A stretch of DNA of 64,000 nucleotides from Patiriisocius sp047730165 (GTDB lineage Bacteria > Bacteroidota > Bacteroidia > Flavobacteriales > Flavobacteriaceae). The translations under genes and the position numbers were made by a program. Under the pieces are notes generated by a model. The model was not told the DNA's origin. It saw only the letters and a list, made by a program, of their open reading frames with translations, and did no database searches. Below, in pieces: positions 27,012-36,148 of the stretch; the first letter of the stretch is position 1; each line of letters starts with the position of its first letter. Location: positions 2,852,001 to 2,916,000 of the forward strand of contig NZ_CP159834.1 of the NCBI RefSeq assembly GCF_047730165.1, given 5' to 3'.

Positions 27012-27130
27012 TATATTTGGTTTACTTAAAGGCAGCTTTCTCTCGATCTGCCAGCAGATGAAGTTTGCCTATTACCTGATGAAGTATCATGCTAAAAGTA
27101 AAAAAGCCTCCAAGAATCTCGGAAGCTTTT
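27012..27130 (+). ncRNA. Candidate small RNA, about 105 nt
   Basis: A plus-strand -7 element TATATTTG at 27012-27019 is followed about 85 bases later by the glyA terminator hairpin, which also reads as a terminator on the plus strand (stem, then TTTTGTTT). A transcript from about 27026 to 27130 is therefore possible. There is no -33 element and no known family match, so this is speculative. Confidence 0.2.
27100..27130 (-). terminator. Terminator of glyA
   Basis: Read on the minus strand, AAAGCTTCCGAG pairs with CTTGGAGGCTTT (12 pairs including two G-U) around a 3-base loop, followed by a T-run. It lies 24 bases after the glyA stop. It could also act on the plus strand. Confidence 0.85.
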
Positions 27131-27153
27131 GTTTAATTATTTAACAATATTAA

Positions 27154-28428
27154 TTACGCTACAAATAAAGGCTTCCCTTCCATCATTGTATTTACTCTAA
27201 TTGCAATCACATCTAACTTATCATCATCTTCATAATTAGCCAAGGCTTCATCAATAAGATCTACAATGATTTGCATATCATCTTCTTTTAGTCCACGTGT
27301 TGTAATTGCAGCCGTACCAATTCTAATACCGCTGGTTACAAATGGAGATTTATCATCAAAAGGCACCATGTTTTTATTCACCGTGATATCTGCTTTTCCA
27401 AGCGCTTCTTCTGCTTGTTTTCCGTTGATGTTCTTGTTACGCAGATCAATCAACATCATATGATTATCAGTACCGCCACTGATAATTTTATAGTCCTTCG
27501 CAACAAAAGCTTGTGCCATCACATCTGCATTCTTTTTTACTTGCACCATATAATGTAAAAACTCATCTGTCAAAGCTTCACCAAAGGCTATTGCTTTTGC
27601 AGCAATAATATGCTCTAAAGGTCCGCCTTGATTGCCAGGGAAAATACCACTGTCCAGCAAAGAAGACATCATTCTTTTCTTTCCATTTTTTAATGTGATG
27701 CCAAATGGGTTTTCAAAATCTTTACCCATCATAATCAATCCGCCACGAGGTCCACGTAATGTTTTGTGCGTCGTAGTTGTTACTACGTGACAATGTGGTA
27801 ATGGGTCACTCAAGATACCCTTGGCTATTAATCCCGAAGGATGCGCAATGTCTGCCAATAATATTGCCCCTACTTTGTCTGCAATAGCTCTAAAACGCTT
27901 ATAATCAATCTCTCTTGAGTATGCCGAAGCCCCTGCGATTATCATCTTAGGTTGCTCTTTTACAGCAATTGCTTCTATCTTATCATAGTCAAGCATTCCT
28001 GTCTCTTCTTCTACTCCATAAAATACAGGGCTATATAATTTACCTGAAAAGTTTACAGGACTTCCGTGCGTTAAATGTCCACCGTGTGAAAGATCAAATC
28101 CTAAAAACTTATCTCCAGGATTTAAACAAGCCGCAAAAACAGCTGTGTTTGCTTGTGATCCTGAGTGCGGCTGTACATTAGCATATGCAGCACCAAATAA
28201 TTCTTTTGCTCTGTCAATTGCTATTTGCTCTACTTCATCTACAATTTCACATCCTCCATAGTAACGTTTACCAGGATAGCCTTCTGCATATTTGTTCGTT
28301 AAAACAGAACCCGCAGCATCTAGCACTTGCTGGCTCACAAAATTTTCTGAAGCAATAAGTTCAAGACCATTTAATTGTCTGTCTTTTTCTGCTTCTATTA
28401 GTTCAAATATTATTTCGTCTCTTTTCAT
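27154..28428 (-). CDS. glyA: Serine hydroxymethyltransferase
   Basis: A PLP enzyme that converts serine and tetrahydrofolate to glycine and methylene-tetrahydrofolate, the main source of one-carbon units. It is 424 residues, the usual length. The PLP Lys is in TTTTHKTLRGPRGG (about residues 217-230). Also visible are NKYAEGYPGKRYYGGCE near 46-62 and LADIAHPSGLIAKG near 192-205. It is a single gene with a strong terminator. I recognise no glycine or folate riboswitch in the 265 bases upstream. Confidence 0.97.
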   Translation of the reverse strand: MKRDEIIFELIEAEKDRQLNGLELIASENFVSQQVLDAAGSVLTNKYAEGYPGKRYYGGCEIVDEVEQIAIDRAKELFGAAYANVQPHSGSQANTAVFAACLNPGDKFLGFDLSHGGHLTHGSPVNFSGKLYSPVFYGVEEETGMLDYDKIEAIAVKEQPKMIIAGASAYSREIDYKRFRAIADKVGAILLADIAHPSGLIAKGILSDPLPHCHVVTTTTHKTLRGPRGGLIMMGKDFENPFGITLKNGKKRMMSSLLDSGIFPGNQGGPLEHIIAAKAIAFGEALTDEFLHYMVQVKKNADVMAQAFVAKDYKIISGGTDNHMMLIDLRNKNINGKQAEEALGKADITVNKNMVPFDDKSPFVTSGIRIGTAAITTRGLKEDDMQIIVDLIDEALANYEDDDKLDVIAIRVNTMMEGKPLFVA

Positions 28429-28515
28429 AGATAATAGTGGTTATTAGTCTTTGGTCTTTTTAATTTATTTTACTGAACTATTACGCAAGATTTCGCAGCG
28501 AGATTACTCTTTTCA

Positions 28516-28531
28516 ATAAAATTTCCGAAGT
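28516..28531 (+). repeat. Intergenic motif copy 2 (ATAAAATTTCCGAAGT)
   Basis: These 16 bases are identical to 44981-44996. The copy lies in the divergent region between glyA and the fumarylacetoacetase gene. Its function is unknown. Confidence 0.4.
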
Positions 28532-28563
28532 GAAAAATCTGTTATTTACCGCCATATTTATGC

Positions 28564-28599
28564 TTCAACTTCGGTTTCAACTTCGATTTCAACTTTATG
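28564..28599 (+). repeat. Three 12-base tandem repeats
   Basis: TTCAACTTCGGT, TTCAACTTCGAT and TTCAACTTTATG follow one another without gaps, at 28564, 28576 and 28588. The array ends 32 bases before the -33 element of the fumarylacetoacetase promoter, so it could bind an activator. Slippage expansion of no function is the alternative. Confidence 0.5.
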
Positions 28600-28631
28600 A
28601 GTGTTAAACTTTGTCAAAAATAACAAAAGCA

Positions 28632-28662
28632 TTTGTCACGTATATCTTTAATTCTATATTTG
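28632..28662 (+). promoter_or_regulatory. Consensus promoter of the fumarylacetoacetase gene
   Basis: TTTG at 28632-28635, 19 bases, then TATATTTG at 28655-28662: an exact fit to the Bacteroidota primary promoter. The ATG follows 31 bases later at 28694. Confidence 0.75.
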
Positions 28663-28693
28663 ATCTATATTTTACTAACAGAAAATTAACACT

Positions 28694-29974
28694 ATGCCTT
28701 TAACTGCAAATAACCCTAAACGCAAATCTTGGATCAATGTTCGTGAGAACAGTGATTTTCCCATACAAAACATTCCTTTTGGTGTTTTTCTAACACGTGA
28801 TGATGTCATTACCATTGGCACACGTATAGGAGATAACGCGATTGACCTTGGTGCTTTGCATCAACTTGGCTATTTTAAAGGAATAGACCTTACAGATGAT
28901 ATTTTTTTACAGGATAGCTTGAATGATTTTATTGCAGATGGTAGAAAGACATGGCGATTGGTACGAAACAGAGTAAGTGATATTTTCTTAAAAGGAAATC
29001 ACGAGTTGCAAAACAATAATGCTCACTGTGACAAAATACTCTTTAAAATGGAAGAGATAGAAATGCAGCTTCCGGTAGATGTTGGTGATTATACAGATTT
29101 TTATGCCAGTAAAGAGCACGCGACAAATGTAGGCTCGTTGTTTAGAGATCCAGAAAATGCTTTATTACCTAACTGGTTGCACATCCCTATAGGATATCAT
29201 GGGCGCAGCAGTTCTATCATACCTTCTGGCACACCAGTGCATAGACCTGTAGGGCAAACTAAACCTTCCACTGATGGTGGCCAACCAGGTTTCGGCCCAT
29301 CTAAAGCACTAGACTTTGAACTTGAGATGGCATTTATTACTACAGATGCTAATGATCTAGGGAAACGAGTAAAACTAGAGGAAGCAGAAGATTACATTTT
29401 TGGATTGGTACAGTTTAATGACTGGAGTGCACGCGATATACAAGCCTGGGAATATGTGCCACTCGGACCGTTCTTAGGAAAGAGTTTTGCTTCTACCATT
29501 TCGCCGTGGATTGTAACACTAGATGCGCTAGAACCTTTTAGAACAAATGGCCCTGCGCAAGATCCTGCCCCACTACCCTACCTGAGTCAAGGTGGTAATA
29601 TGAATTTTGACATCAACCTAGAAGTTGGGATTCAGCCAGAAGGTGGTGAAGAAACAGTGCTTGCAAAATCAAACTTTAAATATATGTATTGGTCTATGGC
29701 GCAACAGCTTACACATCACACTTTAAACGGATGCAACGTGCGCAGCGGTGACATGATGGGAAGCGGAACGATTTCTGGCCCCACTAAAGACAGTTATGGG
29801 TCTATGCTAGAACTTACATGGAGAGGTCAAAACCCACTCACTTTAACTGACGGTACGGAGCGTAAATTTATCAATGACGGTGATAACGTAAAGATGCGTG
29901 CTTACTGTGAGAAAGATGGTTTGCGTATTGGCTTCGGAAATTGTGACGGGAAGGTACTTCCGGCTATTGAGTAG
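28694..29974 (+). CDS. fahA: Fumarylacetoacetase
   Basis: Hydrolyses 4-fumarylacetoacetate to fumarate and acetoacetate, the last step of tyrosine degradation. It is 426 residues, normal for the full-length enzyme, with the N-terminal SH3-like domain and the C-terminal FAH fold. Metal and active-site segments include DYTDFYASKEHATNVG (about 133-148), HIPIGYHGRSSSI (about 166-178), ELEMAF (about 213-218) and FNDWSARDIQAWEY. The other genes of the pathway are not in the window. It has its own consensus promoter. Confidence 0.96.
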   Translation: MPLTANNPKRKSWINVRENSDFPIQNIPFGVFLTRDDVITIGTRIGDNAIDLGALHQLGYFKGIDLTDDIFLQDSLNDFIADGRKTWRLVRNRVSDIFLKGNHELQNNNAHCDKILFKMEEIEMQLPVDVGDYTDFYASKEHATNVGSLFRDPENALLPNWLHIPIGYHGRSSSIIPSGTPVHRPVGQTKPSTDGGQPGFGPSKALDFELEMAFITTDANDLGKRVKLEEAEDYIFGLVQFNDWSARDIQAWEYVPLGPFLGKSFASTISPWIVTLDALEPFRTNGPAQDPAPLPYLSQGGNMNFDINLEVGIQPEGGEETVLAKSNFKYMYWSMAQQLTHHTLNGCNVRSGDMMGSGTISGPTKDSYGSMLELTWRGQNPLTLTDGTERKFINDGDNVKMRAYCEKDGLRIGFGNCDGKVLPAIE

Positions 29975-30163
29975 CATATTGTCTTGAGTCAAAATTTAAA
30001 AAATTAATCTAGCAATGCGAGCGATTGTTTTTAATTTGTAGGATTTTATTATTTCCGACGAAATAAAAACCTAGCAAATCACTATACAAAATTCTCATAA
30101 ACAAATAGATAACTATTTGGCACGCCATTTGGTTATATCTAACCGAACCAATACCTATATATT

Positions 30164-31345
30164 ATGAAAAAGTTACTTTTTATACTTAGTATGGTATTGT
30201 TACTTACGAGTTGTAACAGTGCCAAGAGGAACCAGAAATTACTGGCGAAAGGAGATTATGATCAAGCGATTGAGCTGGCTATAAGAAAATTGCAACGCGA
30301 CAAAACGTCGGGTAAAAATGATGTACGTATAAGCTATCTTCAAGATGCGTTTAAGAAAATGGTCGCTCAAGACAATAGACGTCTAGACCTATTGAAAAAA
30401 CAAAATAGCGTTTCAGCAGCAAAGAAAATTTACTACACCTACCAGAATATGGCTTTTATTCAGGAAAAGATACGCCCTTTATTACCATTAAATTATAAAT
30501 CTGGTAAGCAAGCTACCTTTAAAATGGTAGATTATCTTGGTGCTATCAACACAGCACAGAAGGTACTTATAGATGCGCTTGCGCAAGAGGCGCAGCTCTA
30601 TATGGATCGTGAGACTATTGCAGATTATAGAACGGCATACACTATATACTGCGAACTGGAAGAGCTTGACCCTTATTATGCAGGGGTACAACAGTTAAAA
30701 GAGGATGCACGTTTTTACGGGACAGACTTTGTATATGTGACACTCAATAATAGAAGTGGTCAAATAATACCCACGAGACTTGAAAGGGATCTACTCAATT
30801 TTAATACCTACGGCCTAGATAATTTCTGGACAGAATATCATAATGAACGAAACCAAGATATTGCCTACAACTATGGTATCTCATTAAACTTTAAAAACAT
30901 TTCTATTACTCCTGAGCGTGTGAGCGAACGAGAAGAAAGAAGAACAAAACGCATTAAAGATGGATGGGAATATGTACTGGATATAGAAGGGAATGTTAAG
31001 AAGGACAGCCTGGACAATGATATAAAAAGGGACAAATACACCACGGTATCTGCGAGAATTACGTATACAAAACAGACGAAAGCAACCTACGTTGAGGGCG
31101 CTGTTGTCTATAGAGATTTAGTAAGCAGAAGAGACATCAATCGTTATCCCTTGGCTAGTGAGTTTATCTTTGAAAATGAATTTGCTCGATATAGAGGTGA
31201 CAAACGTGCTTTAACAAAGCAAGATCTTAAATTTTTACAATATGACTTTATTCCATTTCCATTAAATGAACAAATGGTATTTGACGCTGGAGAGGATATA
31301 AAAATAAGACTCAAGGAAATATTAACGAATAACAGATTGCAATAA
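30164..31345 (+). CDS. Lipoprotein of unknown function with helical repeats
   Basis: A 393-residue lipoprotein; the signal MKKLLFILSMVLLLTSCNS ends in a lipobox Cys. The N-terminal 180 residues are helical with a TPR-like feel (GDYDQAIELAIRKLQRDKTSG, then YRTAYTIYCELEELDP). The C-terminal half is beta-rich (YTTVSARITYTKQTKATYVEGAVVYRD). I do not recognise a named family, but similar proteins occur widely in Flavobacteriia. It is likely periplasmic or outer-membrane attached. A bidirectional terminator follows at once. Confidence 0.75.
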   Translation: MKKLLFILSMVLLLTSCNSAKRNQKLLAKGDYDQAIELAIRKLQRDKTSGKNDVRISYLQDAFKKMVAQDNRRLDLLKKQNSVSAAKKIYYTYQNMAFIQEKIRPLLPLNYKSGKQATFKMVDYLGAINTAQKVLIDALAQEAQLYMDRETIADYRTAYTIYCELEELDPYYAGVQQLKEDARFYGTDFVYVTLNNRSGQIIPTRLERDLLNFNTYGLDNFWTEYHNERNQDIAYNYGISLNFKNISITPERVSEREERRTKRIKDGWEYVLDIEGNVKKDSLDNDIKRDKYTTVSARITYTKQTKATYVEGAVVYRDLVSRRDINRYPLASEFIFENEFARYRGDKRALTKQDLKFLQYDFIPFPLNEQMVFDAGEDIKIRLKEILTNNRLQ

Positions 31346-31347
31346 AA

Positions 31348-31373
31348 AAAAGGCTCCTTAATAGGAGCCTTTT
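31348..31373. terminator. Bidirectional terminator
   Basis: AGGCTCCT pairs with AGGAGCCT around a TAAT loop, flanked by A and T runs on both sides. It serves the convergent lipoprotein (plus) and YtxJ (minus) genes; the T-run touches the YtxJ stop codon. Confidence 0.9.
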
Positions 31374-31374
31374 T

Positions 31375-31761
31375 TCATATGTGTTTTTCTAAGGCGTCTG
31401 CCTGAATGCCATGATGCGCAGCGTGCGCTACAGCGACTCCATTTTTCACCACAATTAATTGGGGACTTTGATGCAACACTTGAAAGGTAAAACCTATCTC
31501 ATCACTGATGTTTCGGTACGTAAGCAAGTCTAAATAGTAGAGCTTAAGTTGTTCGTCTTTTAAGGAATATGTAGACTCAAACTGTCTTAATACCATTCTA
31601 GATATTCCGCAGCGTGTGCTGTGTTTGAAGATAGCCACAGGCCTGCTCATGGACAGCTCTTTTATCTCTTCGAGTTGGCTTATGTCAGAAAGTATATGCC
31701 ACGGCACTTGATTTTCTGTTTTTTCTTCTTTCGTTTTTTTTGATTTACTAAATAATCCCAT
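31375..31761 (-). CDS. ytxJ: YtxJ-like redox protein
   Basis: A 128-residue thioredoxin-fold protein of the YtxJ family (bacillithiol system redox-active protein), thought to be a monothiol bacilliredoxin-like factor. The active site is in FKHSTRCGISRMVLRQFE: one Cys in a C-G-I-S arrangement, as in monothiol glutaredoxin-like proteins. The N-terminus (MGLFSKSKKTKEEKTENQ) is charged and probably flexible. It is cytoplasmic. The family is common in Flavobacteriia, which use bacillithiol. The function is by family only. Confidence 0.8.
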   Translation of the reverse strand: MGLFSKSKKTKEEKTENQVPWHILSDISQLEEIKELSMSRPVAIFKHSTRCGISRMVLRQFESTYSLKDEQLKLYYLDLLTYRNISDEIGFTFQVLHQSPQLIVVKNGVAVAHAAHHGIQADALEKHI

Positions 31762-31824
31762 CGCATTAATTTTTCAATAAAGATACAGGTTCAATTTTAG
31801 AACATTCTTAATAATATCCAAATA

Positions 31825-32674
31825 ACTCAACAAAACAGACGCTACTACAGGAACTAATAGTGATGACGCTGCTTGATTTTCGTAAACCGCTTCAGGTAAT
31901 CGAACAATAACACTTGACTCTGGCATAGATCTAGATGCGCCTGATACTAGAGTATTCATCTATGTTAACTGTACAGACTTAAATGAACTAGCCACTGATG
32001 ATGATTTTGGACCTGGTTTTACATCTTTAATAGGAAATTTTGCTGTAACAGCGGGAACTGAGTATTTGACCCAGTGGGATGACAGATGGTCAACAGAAGA
32101 ATTTGACTGGGAGCTTAACTTTAACGGACCAGAATGTAACGTAGTAGCTAATATTGCTATTAGTGATATTACAGACGTATCTGCAGTTGTATCTTGGGAC
32201 GATGAGGCTATAGCAGTTGATGGTTATCAAGTAGGTGCATACAATGCTGGTACTGATGATTTAGCATATGTTTCACCGCTACTTCCAGCAGGAACCGTTA
32301 TGGATGATGCTACTGGATTATCAAGCGATTCTATGTATGAAGCTGTTGTTGTTTCTATATGTAATCTACAAGATGAAATATTTGTAGTTTCTGAAAGACT
32401 TACAATTACTACATTAGCACTTGGTCTTTCAGACTCTGCAATTGTAGGATACACAGTTTCTCCTAACCCAGCTAAAAACTCAATTAACTTAAATGCTGCA
32501 TTTAGCATTGAAAATGAAATTATAAGCAAAGTATTAGGACAAAAAGTGGTGACTAATAAAGTTGGTAGCGCTGCGCTAACACTTGATATTTCTAACTTAC
32601 AAGTAGGCACTTACTTTATGAAGGCTACTTTAAACGGTATCGACGTTGCTGAACGTTTTATTAAGCAATATTGA
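31825..32674 (+). pseudogene. Decayed secreted protein with T9SS sorting tail
   Basis: A 5'-truncated gene remnant on the plus strand. In one frame it reads a beta domain (TASGNRTITLDSGIDLDAPD, then TRVFIYVNCTDLNELATDDD and TQWDDRWSTEEFDWELNF), a fibronectin-III-like domain (about 32118-32420) and a type A T9SS sorting tail (GYTVSPNPAKNSINLNAAFS to the end). Upstream, TGA at 31874-31876 and TAA at 31883-31885 interrupt what should read DAA-W-FS-Y-TASG, a motif of this domain family, so they are lost Trp and Tyr codons. No signal peptide or start exists. A 202-residue stretch from TTG 32066 remains open. Confidence 0.75.
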
Positions 32675-32697
32675 ATTAGGTTAAAATCTAATAATTT

Positions 32698-32731
32698 AAA
32701 AAAGCCGCCCCAATGGGACGGCTTTTTTTTT
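32698..32731 (+). terminator. Terminator after the decayed T9SS gene
   Basis: GCCG/CGGC and CCC/GGG pairs, separated by one C-A mismatch, form a stem around AAT, followed by nine T residues. It has survived although the gene before it is broken. Confidence 0.8.
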
Positions 32732-32886
32732 GTCATAATGTCCTGTAGATAGCTCACTCTAAAGGACATTCTGTCTTAAATATACAATGGCTTACTATTT
32801 GAAATAGGTGTTATAATTACAAACGAACATAACATTTCAGCACGAGTACCATTCTTATATCTGAAATTTTCAATAAATAATAAATC

Positions 32887-35496
32887 ATGAATTTTAATAA
32901 TTATACTATAAAAAGTCAAGAGGCAATAGAACGGGCGCAACAGCTTGCGCAAGAATATGGTCACCAACAAATAGAGAATGAACACATCTTAAAGGCCATT
33001 TTTGAAGTGGACGAAAATGTGACGCCGTTTCTTCTTAAAAAACTAAATGTAAACCTTCCGCTTTTACACCAGATTATCGATAAGCAAATAGCCTCTTTAT
33101 TCAAAGTATCTGGAGGTGATTTAATGTTTTCACGAGCAGCAGGAAAAACTCTAAACGACGCGAGCATTATAGCAAAGAAAATGAACGATGAGTTTGTCTC
33201 ACTAGAGCATCTATTACTCGCCATATTTGATTCAAAGAGCAGCATAGCACAGAGCCTAAAAGATCAAGGCGTTACAGAAAAAGGACTAAAAACAGCCATT
33301 GACGAGTTGCGTAAAGGCGATAGAGTGACTTCACAAAGTGCAGAAGAAACCTATAATGCATTAAACAAGTATGCAAAAAATTTAAACCAATTAGCACGCG
33401 ACGGCAAACTTGACCCAGTCATTGGAAGGGATGAAGAAATACGACGCATTTTACAAATCTTAACCCGTCGTACTAAGAACAATCCGATTCTTGTAGGAGA
33501 ACCAGGTACTGGAAAAACGGCCATTGCAGAAGGGCTTGCACATAGAATAGTAGATGGAGATGTACCAGAAAATCTAAAATCAAAAGAAGTGTATTCCTTA
33601 GACATGGGTGCCTTAATTGCTGGAGCAAAGTTTAAAGGCGAATTTGAAGAACGTCTTAAAGCAGTGATAAGAGAAGTAACCTCCAGCGATGGAGATATTG
33701 TACTCTTTATTGATGAGATCCACACCCTTGTAGGTGCTGGAGGTGGACAAGGCGCTATGGATGCTGCGAACATTTTAAAACCTGCACTTGCTAGAGGAGA
33801 GCTTAGAGCAATAGGTGCTACGACACTAGATGAATATCAAAAATTCTTTGAAAAAGATAAAGCACTCGAGCGACGATTTCAAAAAGTAGTGGTTGATGAA
33901 CCGGATACGGAAAGCGCAATTTCAATTCTTCGTGGTATTAAAGAAAAATATGAAACTCATCATAAAGTACGTATTAAAGATGATGCTATCATTGCAGCTG
34001 TTGAGCTATCACAACGCTATATTACCAATCGTTTTTTACCAGATAAAGCCATTGACTTAATGGATGAGGCTGCTAGTAAAATGCGTATGGAGATTAATAG
34101 CAAACCTGAAGAACTAGATGTCCTAGACAGAAAAGTAATGCAGTTAGAGATTGAACTCGCCGCGATTAAAAGAGAAAAGGATGAGTCAAAGTTAAAGACT
34201 TTACGCAGCGATCTCGCAAATCTCAAAGAAGAGCGCAATGAGTTAAACGCAAAATGGAAGAGTGAAAAAGAAGTGGTAGAGCAAGTGCAAAACCTTAAAA
34301 CCGAAATAGAATCGTTTAAAGCAGAAGCAGAACGAGCAGAGCGCGATGGTGATTTCGGAAAAGTAGCAGAATTACGGTACGGTAAGATCAAAGAAGCGCA
34401 AGAATCACTCTCAAAATTAGAAACACAGCTTGCAGAAAATCAAGATGAACATTCTCTAATTAAAGAGGAGGTAACTCAAGAAGACATCGCAGAGATTGTG
34501 GCAAAATGGACGGGAATCCCAGTAACAAAGATGCTACAGAGCGATCGCGAAAAGTTATTGCGTTTAGAAGATGAGCTGCACAAACGTGTCGTAGGTCAAG
34601 AAGAAGCTATTGTAGCTGTTAGTGATGCCGTGAGAAGAAGTCGTGCAGGATTGCAAGACCAGAAAAAACCCTTAGGTAGTTTCTTATTTTTAGGAACCAC
34701 AGGGGTAGGTAAAACAGAACTTGCAAAAGCACTAGCTACTTATATGTTTGATGACGAAAATGCCATGACACGTATAGATATGAGTGAATATCAAGAACGT
34801 CATAGTGTGAGCAGATTAATAGGAGCACCTCCAGGATATGTAGGGTATGATGAAGGCGGACAATTGACAGAAGCCGTGAGACGCAAACCGTATTCTGTAG
34901 TGCTACTGGATGAAGTAGAAAAAGCACATCCAGACACTTTCAACATCTTATTACAGGTTTTAGATGAAGGACGATTAACAGATAATAAAGGTCGCGTTGC
35001 AGATTTTAAAAATGCCATCATTATTATGACAAGCAACATAGGAAGTGAAATTATTCAGCAAAAATTTGAATCTTTAAAAGATCCTGAGACAGCGATGGAA
35101 GCGGCTAAAGTTGAAGTTCTAGGTTTACTCAAACAAACGGTGCGTCCAGAATTTCTAAATAGGATTGACGATATTATTATGTTCACTCCATTAACTAAAG
35201 ATCATATCACAAAAATTGTTGGTTTACAAATTAAGGGAGTTACAAAAATGCTCACTAAACAAGGAATCACAATGGATGCAACGCAAGAAGCAATACGTTA
35301 CTTAGCAGAAAAAGGATATGACCCACAGTATGGAGCACGACCTGTAAAACGTGTGATTCAAAAAGAAGTACTTAATTCTTTGTCTAAGGAGATCCTAGCA
35401 GGTAAGGTAACAACAGATAGTATTATCTTATTAGATAGTTTTGATGATACGCTGGTTTTTAGAAACCAGGACACCGTACTTGAAGATGCTAACTAA
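32887..35496 (+). CDS. clpB: ATP-dependent chaperone ClpB
   Basis: A hexameric AAA+ disaggregase, 869 residues, that works with DnaK to recover aggregated proteins. The order is complete: N-terminal Clp repeats (1-145), D1 with Walker A GEPGTGKT (about 205), a coiled middle domain (about 410-530, long Glu/Lys-rich helices), and D2 with Walker A GTTGVGKT (about 605) and SRLIGAPPGYVGYDEGGQL. The end is the ClpB small domain. No CIRCE or other heat-shock operator is visible in the 150 bases before it. A weak terminator follows. Confidence 0.97.
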   Translation: MNFNNYTIKSQEAIERAQQLAQEYGHQQIENEHILKAIFEVDENVTPFLLKKLNVNLPLLHQIIDKQIASLFKVSGGDLMFSRAAGKTLNDASIIAKKMNDEFVSLEHLLLAIFDSKSSIAQSLKDQGVTEKGLKTAIDELRKGDRVTSQSAEETYNALNKYAKNLNQLARDGKLDPVIGRDEEIRRILQILTRRTKNNPILVGEPGTGKTAIAEGLAHRIVDGDVPENLKSKEVYSLDMGALIAGAKFKGEFEERLKAVIREVTSSDGDIVLFIDEIHTLVGAGGGQGAMDAANILKPALARGELRAIGATTLDEYQKFFEKDKALERRFQKVVVDEPDTESAISILRGIKEKYETHHKVRIKDDAIIAAVELSQRYITNRFLPDKAIDLMDEAASKMRMEINSKPEELDVLDRKVMQLEIELAAIKREKDESKLKTLRSDLANLKEERNELNAKWKSEKEVVEQVQNLKTEIESFKAEAERAERDGDFGKVAELRYGKIKEAQESLSKLETQLAENQDEHSLIKEEVTQEDIAEIVAKWTGIPVTKMLQSDREKLLRLEDELHKRVVGQEEAIVAVSDAVRRSRAGLQDQKKPLGSFLFLGTTGVGKTELAKALATYMFDDENAMTRIDMSEYQERHSVSRLIGAPPGYVGYDEGGQLTEAVRRKPYSVVLLDEVEKAHPDTFNILLQVLDEGRLTDNKGRVADFKNAIIIMTSNIGSEIIQQKFESLKDPETAMEAAKVEVLGLLKQTVRPEFLNRIDDIIMFTPLTKDHITKIVGLQIKGVTKMLTKQGITMDATQEAIRYLAEKGYDPQYGARPVKRVIQKEVLNSLSKEILAGKVTTDSIILLDSFDDTLVFRNQDTVLEDAN

Positions 35497-35559
35497 TTAA
35501 TGTTGCCTCTTAGGCACTTCACAAATGTGTAGCCTATTAATTTATAATTCATTCTAAAA

Positions 35560-35597
35560 CCACCCTTCTTATTCTTCTGAAACAGAAAGGGTTTTTT
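35560..35597 (+). terminator. Probable terminator of clpB
   Basis: TTCTG/CAGAA and ACCCT/AGGGT form a stem with an asymmetric bulge, followed by six T residues. It lies about 65 bases after the clpB stop. Confidence 0.5.
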
Positions 35598-35966
35598 ATT
35601 CATTAAACCTACCAAACCTTGAGTTGCAACAAAGCACTTTTAGTAGGATAAATAATAACCGAACAAATGGTATACAAAACTGCGTTAGTAAAAATAATGC
35701 GCGAGTAACATACCTAGATCTATTTACAAATATCTAAGTTAAGCGTATATCATTATAGGTGTGAATAGAATACCCCTGTCTAGAAACAGAAGAAGAAATT
35801 TTATTAATATGTATATAAATCAAAGCATTTATAATGCCGCATAAGACACATTCATTTCAAACCCCACACTTCTCAATAAATTGATTTTTAATTATTTACA
35901 TATTCACATGTAACAAAACACTAGGGGTACTCGTCATATATATAAGAACCAACAAATTTAATTATC

Positions 35967-36083
35967 ATGAAAAACAGATCAAAAAGTATCCCAAATCGAA
36001 ATCACACATTAGCTATATATGTACTTTCTATGGCCTTTATCATCGTAACATACAGCATCTTTTCTGCGGCGATATATTTATAA
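35967..36083 (+). CDS. Small single-span membrane protein, 38 residues
   Basis: An ATG ORF of 38 codons. The product has a basic polar head (MKNRSKSIPNRNHTLAIY) and then one hydrophobic helix (VLSMAFIIVTYSIFSAAIYL), as in small inner-membrane peptides. No family is recognised. The stop is followed by a weak CCT/AGG hairpin with a T-run, consistent with a single-gene transcript. It lies in a region otherwise empty of genes. It may be real, but chance cannot be excluded. Confidence 0.4.
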   Translation: MKNRSKSIPNRNHTLAIYVLSMAFIIVTYSIFSAAIYL

Positions 36084-36148
36084 AAAAAATGCCTTATTAT
36101 TAGGTTTTTTTAAAAAACAAGACCTTAACAAGTCATAAGTATTAACTC

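Larger units (their letters stand above)
26792..27153. other. Intergenic stretch with possible small RNA
   Basis: About 360 bases between the GNAT and glyA genes. It holds a TATATTTG element (27012-27019, plus strand), a short GGCAG/CTGCC hairpin, and the glyA terminator. A 41-codon ORF at 26845-26970 begins MFPRQFFDRINLLHKTRAS but matches nothing I know and may be chance. Confidence 0.4.

Noticed and set aside
28429..28693. Possible glycine or folate riboswitch upstream of glyA
   Set aside because: I could not find the conserved cores of either class in the sequence.
31774..31959. 61-residue minus-strand ORF upstream of YtxJ
   Set aside because: It lies antisense over the 5' end of the decayed T9SS gene, whose plus-strand frame carries recognisable domain sequence.
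8099..32674. Alternative genetic code or stop-codon reassignment to explain the stops
   Set aside because: Many intact genes use TAA, TAG and TGA as normal ends, and the interrupting stops are of all three kinds, so simple gene decay fits better.
35493..35603. 36-residue minus-strand ORF (MNKKPFLFQKNKKGG...)
   Set aside because: It is made almost entirely of the clpB terminator and stop region, so it is probably an artefact of the hairpin.
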